A DNA stretch of 29,096 nt from Saccoglossus kowalevskii (Eukaryota; Hemichordata; Enteropneusta; Harrimaniidae), in NCBI RefSeq assembly GCF_000003605.2, contig NW_003135342.1, positions 575,775 through 604,870 on the forward strand, in the 5' to 3' direction. The translations under genes were made by a program, and so were the position numbers. Shown in pieces: positions 18,501 through 28,790 of the stretch. The stretch's first letter is position 1, and every line of letters starts with the position of its first letter. The notes beneath the pieces are model-generated. The model was not told the DNA's origin. It saw nothing but the letters and a program-made list of their open reading frames with translations, and did no database searches.

Positions 18501-21477
18501 TCATTATTCAAACAATTATTCTGATTTTTTTTCCTCGTGCAATACTATTTTTTAATATATTTGTTCTTTATGGTATTATGTGTTAATTGCATTATATATT
18601 TTTTGTATTATTTCTAAATAACAATACAGTTGGGACATGTGAAAATAAATGCGGCGTCACAGAAATCCAAGAATACTGCTTTTGTGATTATCACTGCGAA
18701 AGCGAAGATGATTGCTGCCCGGATTACCATATGTTTTGTCCACGTACGTATCAACAACTACAAATTACTACATTCACAAATTTTATTTCTATACATTGAT
18801 TGAACAATGGGGTTCTGTATCAGTTAGTCGCACTATTAATTATAGCGCCCTCTATTGATGACATTTTTTTCAATTCCAGAACTGAAACATATGAGGTAAA
18901 ATCAATATTACGTTAGATGTAACTTTCACGTGGTTACGTGACTGCTAAGTAAATCAATCTTTTATTGCAGATTCCAGTGGTCACTCTAAATAAATCAAAG
19001 ATGACACCACATCATTCTTCTCACAAGTAGAGGATAAAATTTAAGAAACAAAACAGTTACATCGATTATGCACAACTTATTTTAAGTGTCGATTTTGCAT
19101 TTTGAACAGAATATTTTAATTTAGTTAATATTTAATATGCAACAAAATAACAAAATTCGAGGAATTTTTCATGTAACCCATCTACAATCTCCAAGCAATA
19201 ATCTCACTAGTGTTAGCTAAGTAGCACTCATTTGATTGATCATGTTCATGTCAGAATTAGAACAACTAATTTGCATATTAATAGCAATAAATGAAAAATA
19301 GAGGTATCGATTTATTTTAAATGGTAAGCATCTAAAAATGTTAAAAAATCATTTTATACTTGACTGCGTGTTTTATTAATTATTCAAAATACATGCAAAT
19401 ATGTTAATTCAGTCCCCACAACAATATGGGTGTTAAATCTGAATTTGTATAAAAAAAATGGCTATAAAATGTTCATTTTAGTTAGCATATGCAGAAATAA
19501 ATGCTGCTTCATCCTTATACTGATTAAGTATCAATATATTTTCTTCGCAAGCCATAATTTATTTATTTGGCTATCACCCTCACCATTATACTAGAATTCA
19601 CACTATAAACCTGTATTCACTGTCGGCGAAATCAAAGTGTTGTGGTGCGTTCCCATGGCGTGCCAAATAAAATAATTCAATTTAACTAAAATTTGTTTTT
19701 TCTAATTCGACCAAGCACACATCTGTAAGATATTCGTGAAACAAAACGCAAATTATGCGAATCGGACAATGTATCAATATTTGTGTCTAATAGTCTGAAT
19801 CACAACTCTGAAACTAATCACGATAATGTATTCATGACACTGATACACTGGTATTATATAGTTGCTCTTATTATAATGTTCGTTGATTATTAATTTCCAC
19901 GTCCATTCTCGTTATCAGACGGCGTGTGAATATACAATGCATTCCCACATTTGGACTGACATCACATCACCTTACCTTCACTTCAAATTCAAGCCTTTCT
20001 TATGTTGCAAATTAACAATGAACATGTGTCCGTAAAAATAATACATGTTTTTTTTATATTTTTAATTCCATTATGTTTGTTGTTTTAATTATTTGGGTAA
20101 TTTTCTTTACAATTTATATTAAAACATGGTGTTTACAGAGGTGAACTACCTTGTTTTATTGTCGGCTATGCTAATGTAACGATCTCGCATTACATTATTT
20201 AATACAGATCCGGAGAGTACAGATGAACTTCGAATGATTACATTCGATGGTCGCGTTTATACGTTTCAAGGTTTATGTTGGTTTACCCTGTTTAAAGACT
20301 GCTCTTCCCCCGAACCTGACTTTGAAGTCTCCGCTAAGTTTCAACGTAGAGAAGATGGCACCAAAACAGGAATTGTCTCTTTTAACTTAACTGTTGGGCA
20401 TGAACACGTTACTGTTGATAAGCTTGACGTGATTACGGTAAGATATACATTTACTGTATTATCATATTAGATCAGTTTGGATGCATTGCATGTCACATTG
20501 TAATGTAGTAATCGTAATTAGACACCTGCAGTGCACGCCACTTTAGATGGTATTTTTTCAAACAAAGAACAAGTCTGGTGTGATTAAAGATCAAAAATGA
20601 TACGATATAGTGAATTGACCAATGTTTTCTGTTACTCAATTTATACCAATGTCAGTGTGTATGTACAGTGAAGTCTGTGCTATGTTGTGCAAATGTATTT
20701 GCTTAACGAATATCGTATATTATGTTGCCCCGCAAGTTATTCCACTTTCGATTAAAAAAAGGACACCAAATACAACAATCCGTGAAACTGTCTGTTAAAT
20801 ACGTGTTAGTTTATTACCTTGTAGAACAGCTTTAACAATGTTAGCGAATTAGCGATAGTGCTGGCGTGCAACGAATGAATTCCTGTTCCGTTGATGAGAT
20901 ACTTTTAGCTAACAATGTTACAAAAAATAACCGCATGTAATCACCTATACCAGTACATTCACAATACGTTTACATTGTTATATTTTAATTATCTACTTAC
21001 ACAAACTATTATCACAGAGAGAAGAGGGGCTTGTTGATTCAGCAAGGGCAATTCATATCCAGGAACTAGAGAACATGGTGTTATTGAAATTCACATCCAA
21101 GAATACCACATTCAACCTGGAGTGGATTCCGAGAGAATATGCATTGGATGTCTGTTTCCAAGGGTATACTAGTGAATATCAAGATAAAATATGCGGTCTT
21201 ATGGGAAACGATCATAGTGACGATCCTGGATTTCACAAACCCGATGGCAGTACTGTTGACGACGTTTTTGAGTTTGCAGAGAGTTGGCGATTGGAAGACG
21301 AAACGTAAGTAGTCAATCAAAAGTAATATCATCGTTGGCACGTTTATTTACAAAGCAATTACATACGTGATGTGTAACTAAGTACGACACGAAGTGATTA
21401 TATTTTTATTATCTACCAATTACACCAGCAGTAATAAAAAAATAAAAATGTATTCCATTGTTTACAGATGTGACTAA
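12529..21477 (+). CDS. Secreted SMB-SMB-vWD protein, seven-exon gene model (289 aa)
   Basis: The model joins 12529-12585, 17146-17197, 17433-17552, 18630-18743, 20208-20437, 21018-21304 and 21468-21477. The sum is 870 nt, divisible by three, with one open frame and a terminal TAA. Domain order is signal peptide (about residues 1-18), linker, SMB1 (about 42-75), SMB2 (about 78-112) and vWD (about 120-287). SMB domains are small disulfide knots used in extracellular binding (vitronectin, ENPPs); vWD domains occur in large secreted proteins such as BMPER/crossveinless-2, zonadhesin and gel-forming mucins. The product is therefore probably secreted and acts in extracellular matrix, mucus or coelomic fluid; its partner is unknown. 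No transmembrane segment is seen after the leader. I do not recognise a named orthologue. Exons 3-6 are firm; exons 1, 2 and 7 rest on splice signals and phase. Confidence 0.7.
12586..17145 (+). other. Intron 1 of the SMB-vWD gene model
   Basis: The first roughly 240 bases are paralogous to 2994-3230. The rest contains AT-rich sequence, a G+C-richer patch at 13360-13480, a C9 run at 14057-14065, a G+C-richer patch at 15935-16190 with a C10 run at 16173-16182, and short ATATAT tracts. Open frames at 13885-14160 and 14261-14527 have no recognisable homology or splice support. I see no further exon. Confidence 0.4.
17146..17197 (+). CDS. Exon 2: short linker exon
   Basis: This is a 52-nt open segment between an acceptor (pyrimidine-leaning tract ending TCTTATAG) and a strong donor (GTAAGT at 17198). 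It reads ELDRKRQVVQREVGTVR plus one base. It enters in phase 0 and leaves in phase 1, exactly what is needed to join the signal-peptide exon to the phase-1 SMB1 exon. The product is a charged, basic spacer without a recognisable domain. A competing donor at 17191 (GTAAGA) would leave phase 0 and break the frame into SMB1. Support is limited to splice signals and phase. Confidence 0.45.
17433..17552 (+). CDS. Exon 3: somatomedin B domain 1
   Basis: The exon is flanked by a T-rich acceptor ending TTTTTTTGTAG and the donor GTAAGT, symmetrical phase 1-1 as usual for shuffled extracellular modules. The protein shows the SMB signature: GKCENRRG, then DDCYCDDLC, then NDDCCDDY and FC. It has seven of the eight canonical cysteines. 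The second is replaced by Arg (CGT at 17462-17464, one transition from TGT), whereas SMB2 has CENKCG at the same place. In the SMB family all eight cysteines normally pair, so this domain carries an odd cysteine. Acidic residues around the DDCYCDD and NDDCCDDY segments resemble the binding face of vitronectin-type SMB domains. Confidence 0.88.
18630..18743 (+). CDS. Exon 4: somatomedin B domain 2
   Basis: This is a second phase 1-1 exon, with acceptor AACAATACAG and donor GTACGT. It encodes GTCENKCGVTEIQ, then YCFCDYHC, EDDCCPDY and MFCP. All eight SMB cysteines are present with canonical spacing, including the C-x-C, vicinal CC and final C. It joins SMB1 directly with almost no linker, giving a tandem SMB pair. 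The open frame runs past the donor to 18799, but that extension has no domain character and is intronic. Confidence 0.9.
18744..20207 (+). other. Intron between SMB2 and vWD exons
   Basis: Apart from the candidate alternative exons at 18880-18993, this AT-rich intron has no open frame of note and no recognisable repeat. Confidence 0.6.
18880..18993 (+). CDS. Candidate alternative terminal exons (SMB-only isoform)
   Basis: After SMB2 there is a strong acceptor (poly-T tract, CAATTCCAG) and a 16-nt segment 18880-18895 followed by GTAAAA. A second acceptor (ATCTTTTATTGCAG) starts a segment at 18971. Spliced after the SMB2 exon, these add about eleven residues and stop. If the 16-nt segment is skipped, the 18971 exon adds about seven residues and stops at 18991-18993. 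An AATAAA overlaps this position (18989-18994). Either route would give a secreted two-SMB protein without vWD. Microexons this small are hard to support without RNA, so this is a speculative call. Confidence 0.2.
20208..20437 (+). CDS. Exon 5: vWD domain, N-terminal half
   Basis: The acceptor TTTAATACAG precedes a phase-1 entry that joins SMB2 without loss of frame. The exon leaves in phase 0 at GTAAGA. The protein opens with the vWD hallmark ITFDGRVYTFQGLCWFTLFKDC (first part), matching the family pattern of TFDG, a Y or F-x-FQG segment and a Cys. It continues with a beta-rich stretch ending VTVDKLDVIT. The usual GDPH before TFDG is degenerate here (DELRM). Confidence 0.88.
21018..21304 (+). 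CDS. Exon 6: vWD domain, C-terminal half
   Basis: The exon enters in phase 0 after ATTATCACAG and leaves in phase 2 at GTAAGT. It carries the vWD core: NTTFNLEW, YALDVCFQGY, KICGLMGNDHSDDPGFHKPDG and FAESWRLEDE. The GN-x-D...DD..PDG segment corresponds to the calcium-site loop of D domains, and the final SW marks the end of the domain. The family motif CGLCGN is CGLMGN here: the second cysteine is Met (ATG at 21201-21203). Together with exon 5 this gives about 170 residues, normal for a complete vWD domain. No C8, TIL or VWC domain follows. Confidence 0.88.
21468..21477 (+). CDS. Exon 7: last codons and stop
   Basis: The acceptor TTGTTTACAG at 21458-21467 is followed by A-TGT-GAC-TAA. Joined to the phase-2 end of exon 6 (AC), it restores Thr and adds Cys-Asp-stop. 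vWD domains are normally followed by a cysteine just after the SW segment, so ending TCD is biologically sensible. The coding part of the exon is only 10 nt, with the rest as 3'UTR. Confidence 0.6.
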
Positions 21478-22440
21478 GAATGTGTTTCAAAGAATGATTT
21501 GACCACAGGACAGCAATTCAACTAATATACATTCAAACCAACGTGGCTTTGCGGGATTCTAATTAATGCATTACATTTATGTAAATTGCTGGTTATGGCT
21601 ACGTCGATTTGATTATATCTCAGAGTCAATTCAGTGCAAGAAGAATATGTTTTTTACTTTAATGTTAATGTTTTACAGTAGATGTTAGTATGGTCGCCAT
21701 TGATGTTGTATATTGCATCATAAAGTGCACGTGTTCTCTTTTATTATTGGACATATCCTAGGCCTGCTGGGTTCCATTACGTTGCCGTGTCATTCAGAAT
21801 AGTTTACTACATTTAGACACTCCGTATTGCTATGTTGCTCCGTTACTCTGTTCATCCTAACAGAAGAGGACATGCAGTTTTAGTGACTTTGAGAAGCTCA
21901 GCTTTGAACGAGGGCGAACTGGAGGTTGACAACGAAACACGTGTTGATCAACATCCAGCGTTGCTGGAAAAAACACCCATTTATATTCATATACCGAATA
22001 CATCTTTACGGAAGGAAAGGCGACTGTTCACAGAGATGACGCCATTGAACAATTCAAAGAGGCAATAGACTTTAATGCTTAAGCTCGTACCAGAACAGTG
22101 GTGAACTTGAGATAACTCTATCTGCTTCAGTCTATTGTCCCATACTTAGGTCTGTGTCTTGAATTTGTACATGACATGAAAAATGATTGTAATTTCGCCA
22201 GTAACCATTTTGCACATTTTTTGCAGCAATACCTCACTCTCCTATCACCTATGGGGTTGATACTTCTCAGCTCATTCGATATTCCAGGACATTTAGTACA
22301 TATGCAGATTTTTTAAAGAGACATTGTCTCCCATTGTTGAACTATAAAATCAAATGTTTGTAGAGAATGATTGGCCTAAATTATTTGTTTAAAGATGCAT
22401 GAGCTTGTATATCCAATAAAACTGTAACAAAGACGGCATA
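21478..22440 (+). other. Probable 3'UTR of the SMB-vWD gene
   Basis: This AT-rich stretch follows the stop codon. The first good polyadenylation hexamer in context is AATAAA at 22415-22420; another lies at 22484-22489. An open frame at 21832-22068 has no recognisable domain and is probably fortuitous. Confidence 0.45.
22415..22420 (+). terminator. Candidate poly(A) signal AATAAA
   Basis: This is a canonical hexamer about 940 nt after the stop codon of the SMB-vWD gene. A second hexamer at 22484-22489 is an alternative. The cleavage site is not determinable from the sequence. Confidence 0.4.
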
Positions 22441-22499
22441 ACAGATGGCATCATTTTCACTTGTGTATTTAGATAATGGGAGTAATAAATAAACCGCTC

Positions 22500-25400
22500 G
22501 ATGCATAGAGCCGAAGACAGCCACCATTAGTGGCACTGTATAGTTTTAAAATCGTCGGTGGTTCACACAGATATTCTACTAGTTATACAATTTGAGATAA
22601 TCAGTCGGCGATGTTCACGCACCTTTCGGTTCTTTAGCTGTTCAGTTGCAGCAGTCAGTCGACGAAAACTCACTTGAAGTAATTGCTGAACTCAGCGGAA
22701 AACGGCATAGCAGACCTTTAGCATTGGTAACGTACGACCGAACGTAACTGCTTCGAAACCCATAACCCAATAGACCCACACGCCACGTGGCGACACCAGA
22801 ACCTTGACACACCTGCTGACCACGCGAATTATTGTAATAAATGACCACGAATTCAAATCTGACGACTCCTTTATAGACAACACATGGGCGTCTCCCTAGC
22901 CCAACGATAAATGTATAACACTAAACACTAAACAAAACACAGAAATACGTAACAATTGTGAACACTTTGGCAATCAAAATACAAATAAAAACATAAGTTG
23001 ATATGGGAATATCTAAATAAGTGTGTTACAATTATGTTTTGTCAAATATGCATACTTCAGGAATCTACCCCGACGGTTTGCTCAGAGAATTGATTTAATT
23101 TACAAATTTACAATGATAAATCTGATTGTACTCACTAGGAAAGAGTTCACAAAGAACACACAGACACTCTTATTTGATCCCGAACTGAAATACTCGACCA
23201 ACTTTCATGCACACACTGGAGGCCGCCATTTTGGTCTTATAATCTCGTGGATCGCGAGAATAGTGATCGCGAATTACAATGCGGCAATGGCTTCACTCCA
23301 GTCCAGGCGTTTATTTCTTGGAACCAACTCGCAAATATTCAAAAGTGTTGAATTGGAATTTCAACTCGGCCTTGCAAGATCTTTCAAATAGTTTGAACTC
23401 CTGAATTTTCTGGAATTGGAAGCAAAACATGCTACTCTTGTTGGAATCTAAGCACAACCTCCAATGTTATGGCGTCTTTCACCCAGCTATGTTACCGCTC
23501 TACAGAACATTTCGCCATGATTTCCCAGCTATACATGGCGGAAAGAGAACTCCATTGTTCATACACGTCCATACATATGGCAAGAACACACATTCCGTAT
23601 TTTATGAGAACCCAGCAACTTCTGGAATTAGAAGGTTGGTATTTAGGAATTTCGTTACCTGCATGTGCGTGTTATGTGCATTGGCTACAAGTGTATTTCT
23701 GTGATGGAAATATGTGTATGTGCACTGCACATCATAACATTGAGTGTGTCGAATGAGGAATATGCACATAATTAATTCTATTCCTGTTAACACCGTCTTT
23801 CCTAATGTAGTGTGCATTCCTATTCAGTGACCAGAAAACAACAACACAGCTTCAATGTAATACATTAACATCAACGTTCATGCACAAAGTAACATTACCC
23901 CCAAATAGTTTTTCATTTGACGTACGCAGAAAACAAACTACAATTTCCCTATAGCGTTCCAACCTAGGCAGCCATTTTGTTTGAACAATAAGCCAAATAC
24001 ATGTAATTGGAGTTCATTCGACATTTATAACACAAATTTACAACGAATAATTTCGAGTTTCGGGCACTTTATGTCCGAAAACATTTCTGCCCATAACCCT
24101 TAATTTATATATTCTTCTATACAAATATTTTGTCTGTAATCGTTGGCGTATGACGTCGTAATTTGTGTCGTATATCAAATTTAGCAGTTATTTTAGGCTT
24201 GAGATACGATAAAGCAGTGAGAATATGTTAAATATTATGTCGACTTCTTGACAAACGTCAATTAGTTTCATCGAAATTACATATTTTTACCGTAACCCAT
24301 TGTGCTATTACTATTTTGCTCATGGACTATTCTTATCAACTACGTGTCTAGTTTTTTTGAATGATCAATGAAAGTTGTAATAACTAAAAATATTTACGTT
24401 ACACCAATTTAACCTTCTCACAAACATTAATATTTTTCGACTCAATTTCATTATTTTTTTTAAATACAGATAGTTTTATAATATGAGGTTATTACGAGGA
24501 TACCTCAAAGTATGCACGAAGACGGTACAGCGGAAGTATCGACCGACGCGCGGTAGAGGTCAATGCAACCGCGTACTGTCCAGTCAAACCCTGGTGGCAG
24601 CCATGTTTGTTTTTATTAGAGGACACTTACGCGCGCAATCATTCCATATTTGGAATTCGCATTTACTTGTATGCTAGGATAAAAATACTTGTTTGGGTAA
24701 CATTTCTCTGAAAAAAAATAAAATAAATGACAAAAAATATCTTATTAAGTTTTACTTATTACAACACATTACAACATCACCTGTGTGACAGTTTATATTA
24801 TATCGCGATATCAGATCCAGATTGTCTCAGAAAGGAATTCCCTTGATCTGTCATAATTGTCAAAATTAATTTGAATTTTCATTTCGTCTGTGACCAATAG
24901 CGAATGTAATTCAACACGAGGGATATATTCCTTTAGAGGAATGGCAACTTAATCTATATTTAAGAGTTTTGTCGTAATTCAAGATTCAATCTAAGCACAT
25001 TGTTTGTTTGGCACAAACTAATTTTTAAAAGTTGTCTCAGAAGCACGGGCCATTTTACAATTATTTTAAATTAGCTCATGGCGAAACCTAGCATTTTGTG
25101 GATACATCATTCGCCGAATTGTTACACCTGCCCTCTATCTCATTCCGCTAAATTGTATGTTACACAGAGACGCAGTTATGTTATGTTTTCGCTTACGCTG
25201 CTAGTCACGTAATAATATGTTAGTTTTTAATTATGGCTTGACATTTTTAAATGCATAATATATTTTTATTGAAACCAATGTTTATTGAACGATCCATTAA
25301 AACGATGTTTCCTTTCCGTGAGTAATTTATTAGATATTTACATATAAGGTGAACAAATATATTAACCATTTTATTGAGTGTCGCTCACACTTGCCATTCA

Positions 25401-25598
25401 TTTATTACTGCGTTTTTGTTTTGTCATCACTCTTACAATTGTGGACATTCTAAATGCCATTATCTAGAGTGCTTCGGCGAGCTTACATTTATACGTACAT
25501 TAAAAATGCTATAATTACTTGTTATTTTATTTTTATTTTGTTTCTTTTTATTAATATATCAACTTCAAAATCTTGAACCGAACAAGTTCGATTCGAAC
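22500..25598. other. Intergenic, no supported gene
   Basis: Open frames at 23023-23391 and 23429-23756 lack recognisable domains and clear splice context. The sequence contains GGAGGCCGCCATTTTGG at 23219 and related GCAGCCATTTTG / GCAGCCATGTTTG motifs near 23969 and 24597, which resemble YY1-type or repeat-borne motifs. A G+C-richer patch lies at 24520-24600. Confidence 0.45.
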
Positions 25599-25625
25599 AA
25601 TATATATATATTATACATATAATTT
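25599..25625. repeat. AT microsatellite
   Basis: A short run of TA dinucleotides (CAATATATATATATTATACATATAA) in AT-rich intergenic DNA. Confidence 0.7.
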
Positions 25626-27619
25626 CCTTCACATATCCGATAGTTGACTGTCAGTGCTCCTCTGACGTAAGGAGCCGAAGTATCTGCATTTAATGCAACA
25701 TTGGTAGCCAACAATTGTGGCTTTACTTAAAGGAAGATGAGGTCACAGCATACGCAAATAGTGGATGATCAAAATTTATATAATAATTGTTAGAACTCTG
25801 GGGAAAACTGTCAAACATGCCAGTGGTAGAAAGATTGACCCCCTCCCGCCGCCCGAAAAAGCGAGACCTGTCATCGATTTGTTTTAATGTCACGTGTTGA
25901 AAAGTAAATTTCATAAACATAGCAGATCACCTGGTGTTGTGGTCATTGCATTCTGTATACTTCAGATAAACCTGATTAAATAAATGAATTAAATATTACT
26001 AGGTGGAAAGGCAGTGACGTGTTAATTTTAGTGTAAGTAGTCAAACATTTCACTGTATATACGCCAGTTGTCGATATATTCCACTCTACTTGGTGTCACT
26101 GATCTGCTTGGAGCTCAAGACTTATTTTACGTCATTTCCGATATGCAATTTTTTCTGCTTACAACTCTTCCAAGGAGGATTTGGATTAAAACACGATCTA
26201 AATTTTTAAGACGATAAACTCTCCTATGTGTTTAGTGCTGAGCTTCTCTATTAAATACAACAGCGAATGGATTCCTGAGAGGGGGCAGCCAACGCGCCTT
26301 AACGAGGAAAACGTGAAAACTCGATGGATTATTCGCGTTTTTATATGTAATATCGGGTTTCTGAGACTCCAAAAACAGTGCTCTATTAACTAACCATAAA
26401 GTATGTGTTAAAGACAGGACTTAAACTATGTTTAACACCTTAGCTACTCTTTATCATTGGTTGTATTTTCTATTGATCCGATTTAGTTCTTGAGCTAACT
26501 GATAACAGACGTTCAAAACGTAAATAAGTTGTAAGAAGAAATGTCCATATGCATTCCATTAACATTTGTTATTTATGTAGATTCACCAGATGTATTATGT
26601 AGCTGGTTGATTGATTTTTACGTCGATCGTGACTTGAAATTATAGTAAATACCTTGCCAATAAATAATTATATATAATTATATATATCAAAAAAAAAAAA
26701 ACACGATTTGTTTACGATTGTGTAATGATTACCAATATGCACTGCGGCCTTTACCGCTTGGGTCAGAAGGTCAATTTACACATGTTATGCAGCCGTGCAG
26801 ATCACATAATCCCATGGTAGTTTATAAATACTTATGGCGTCTCAACAATAACACATGTATTCTATTTTTTTAAGTTGGGGACTAAATGAGTGCATGTGAC
26901 GCGTGTATAACGGCAACGAACTGTGACATTGGCTATAAAAAAATAGGCTGAACGTGGCTGATATCATTATCAATCGTGTAGAAGTGAACATAGTTAATAA
27001 ACAAGTCAGAATCCTTACATATATCAAAGAAGGGTACGTTCATGTCGTGACAAACCACCTAATAAATCACATATCTATGGGCATGTACAAATATGCGCAA
27101 TTTTGCGCAAACCGAAACTTTCGCAGCCTGTCTGAGACAACAATTATATGACTTCGCTGCCCTAAATATGACCTTTAGGAGAAATAGTGTACTGCCCTTG
27201 TTATCTTCTTTATTTATGTGTCTGTTTGTGAAAAAGGTGTTAATACTACTGTCAGATGATAGCATATCATTACGATACGGCATATCGTATCAATCAATTA
27301 GAGAGCTGGAGGGGGGTACAGGTCACTGACTCAGTTGGAGGCATCCTAAGTTTCTCCTAAATGCGGATTAGTTTTCACCTGTCTACGCTTTTAGAATAAA
27401 TTGACACAGCGAATCAACGTCAAACTTTTACCGACAGAAGTTCTTTTTGTGAAGCCCGCGGAATGACCCCCAGTTTGAGGCAGTGTTTCGATTGGCTAAA
27501 CCGATGTATGACTGTTCATACAACCAAACACAGTAAGCATGTCGCTAAACAATACAGTCCCCCATGGGATTTTCAAGCAATTACAGCGAGTTAAAGAAAC
27601 CAGTGTATAACTCGATTTG
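25626..27619. other. Intergenic, no supported gene
   Basis: Apart from the A13 tract there is nothing with coding or RNA-gene character that I can support. A minus-strand AATAAA (TTTATT on the plus strand near 27211) could serve the candidate exon at 27620-27906. Confidence 0.45.
26660..26701 (+). repeat. AT-rich tract ending in A13
   Basis: AATAAATAATTATATATAAT and a second TATATA run are followed by 13 consecutive A (26689-26701). An AATAAA before an oligo(A) run can mark the 3' end of a retroposed sequence, but I recognise no body to its left. Plain low complexity is equally likely. Confidence 0.5.
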
Positions 27620-27906
27620 TTATTGGTTTACGACCCGCCCATGAATGACGTCAATATGGATTTCGCGGAATTGATTTATATACATAGTCGGTCTACTTAA
27701 CTCGCCCGTTTTCCCACGTTCAGACGACATATCAACGAAGCTGGATATTGGGATCACTTCAGTTTCACCTGAATTAGACAGCTTATCGGGTAGCACTGCA
27801 CGCACGTTTTTGAGCACTGCTTCGTTAGCCAAGTTGCGAGACACAGTACGAGCTTCTACCCGGGCAGTATCACGAGTCACACACCCAATGCTGTTACACA
27901 TCTGAC
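27620..27906 (-). CDS. Candidate terminal exon of an unidentified minus-strand gene
   Basis: The minus-strand frame is open for 148 codons (28066-27620). The part after a plausible acceptor (pyrimidine-rich stretch with CTGTCCGCCTGCAG ending at 27907) has a coding-like look: G+C-rich third positions and a well-mixed composition, reading QMCNSIGCVTRDTARVEA to start and ending with HGRVVNQ and a stop. An alternative acceptor lies at 27921. Upstream of it the frame looks like intron. I recognise no domain. The gene's other exons would lie to the right, possibly outside the window. Confidence 0.3.
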
Positions 27907-28066
27907 CTGCAGGCGGACAGCTGACACCATTGAAAAGGTAACACAATGCAGTGTATATCAAGCGTATGTTCCGGTCTATGCATATATATTTCAAATTTGT
28001 GTGAATGAAATTGCACGTGGTAATCAAGTAGTTGACCTTTCCAGCATGCGTTTTATATGCATACAC

Positions 28067-28714
28067 GGTTCAAGTACAATCACTTAGCACACCACACTTC
28101 GCGCTGATAAACGTGATACACATTTGAAAAAAAGGTGTGAACGCCGTCGGTGATTTGATAACCTAGCATCGACAAGCACAGTTACGTTTTTGGTCATTCA
28201 TTGACGAGGAGACAAGTACAAGGTCGTACAGGTTATCAACACATGTACGTTAGCGTAATCACAAACAAACACACCGACGAATATATAGGCTGATTGGCGA
28301 CCAGCTCCGCTAAAAAAAACAAACAACATCGGTTTATAACTAAAATCTGAGTCCATATACGAAGTTCGCAAAGAGCAACCAGTCTTCAGAAGTCACTTCC
28401 ACTTTATTACTTGCTCGTCTTTTGCTGTCATCGTTATTATATTCACACAAGTTGACCTTTTAACCTAGATTTCGATAAGATGACAAACTTTAGTTCCGCC
28501 TATTTTGCGATTGTGTTTTATAGATTCTTTGATTGAACGTAGCATTTATAGTTCACTAAAAGTTGCATTGGGACTTACGTTGACACACTGTAACAATGTT
28601 GGTGCCATTGCGCAACTAAGCCAAAATGAAAAGCATGATCATTTAAACATTGTTATTACAAGACTGGTACATTTTGTGGTACATTTGGCGCGAAAGTATT
28701 CAAAAATGATTTTT
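28067..28714. other. No gene seen
   Basis: Non-coding sequence. An open frame at 28505-28804 runs into the simple repeat that follows and has no domain support. Confidence 0.5.
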
Positions 28715-28790
28715 GACTCCCGTGTGCGAAGCACAAAAGGGAGTCTTTGTAGTTACCCTGTCTGTATGTCTGTATGTATGTATGTACCGT
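28715..28790. repeat. Hairpin plus TGTA/TGTC tetranucleotide repeat
   Basis: GACTCCCGTGTGC and its near reverse complement GCACAAAAGGGAGTC form a hairpin at 28715-28745 with a GAA loop. It is followed by TGTC/TGTA tetranucleotides at 28759-28787. The combination looks like a recognisable part of a dispersed repeat that probably continues to the right, but I cannot define its ends or class. Confidence 0.55.

Noticed and set aside
21832-22068. 78-codon open frame after the vWD stop
   Set aside because: It lies in the inferred 3'UTR, has no domain or cysteine pattern, and no good acceptor joins it to the vWD exon.
23023-23391. 122-codon plus-strand open frame
   Set aside because: No recognisable domain. 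It includes a GGCCGCCATTTTGG motif common in repeats or promoters, so coding status is doubtful.
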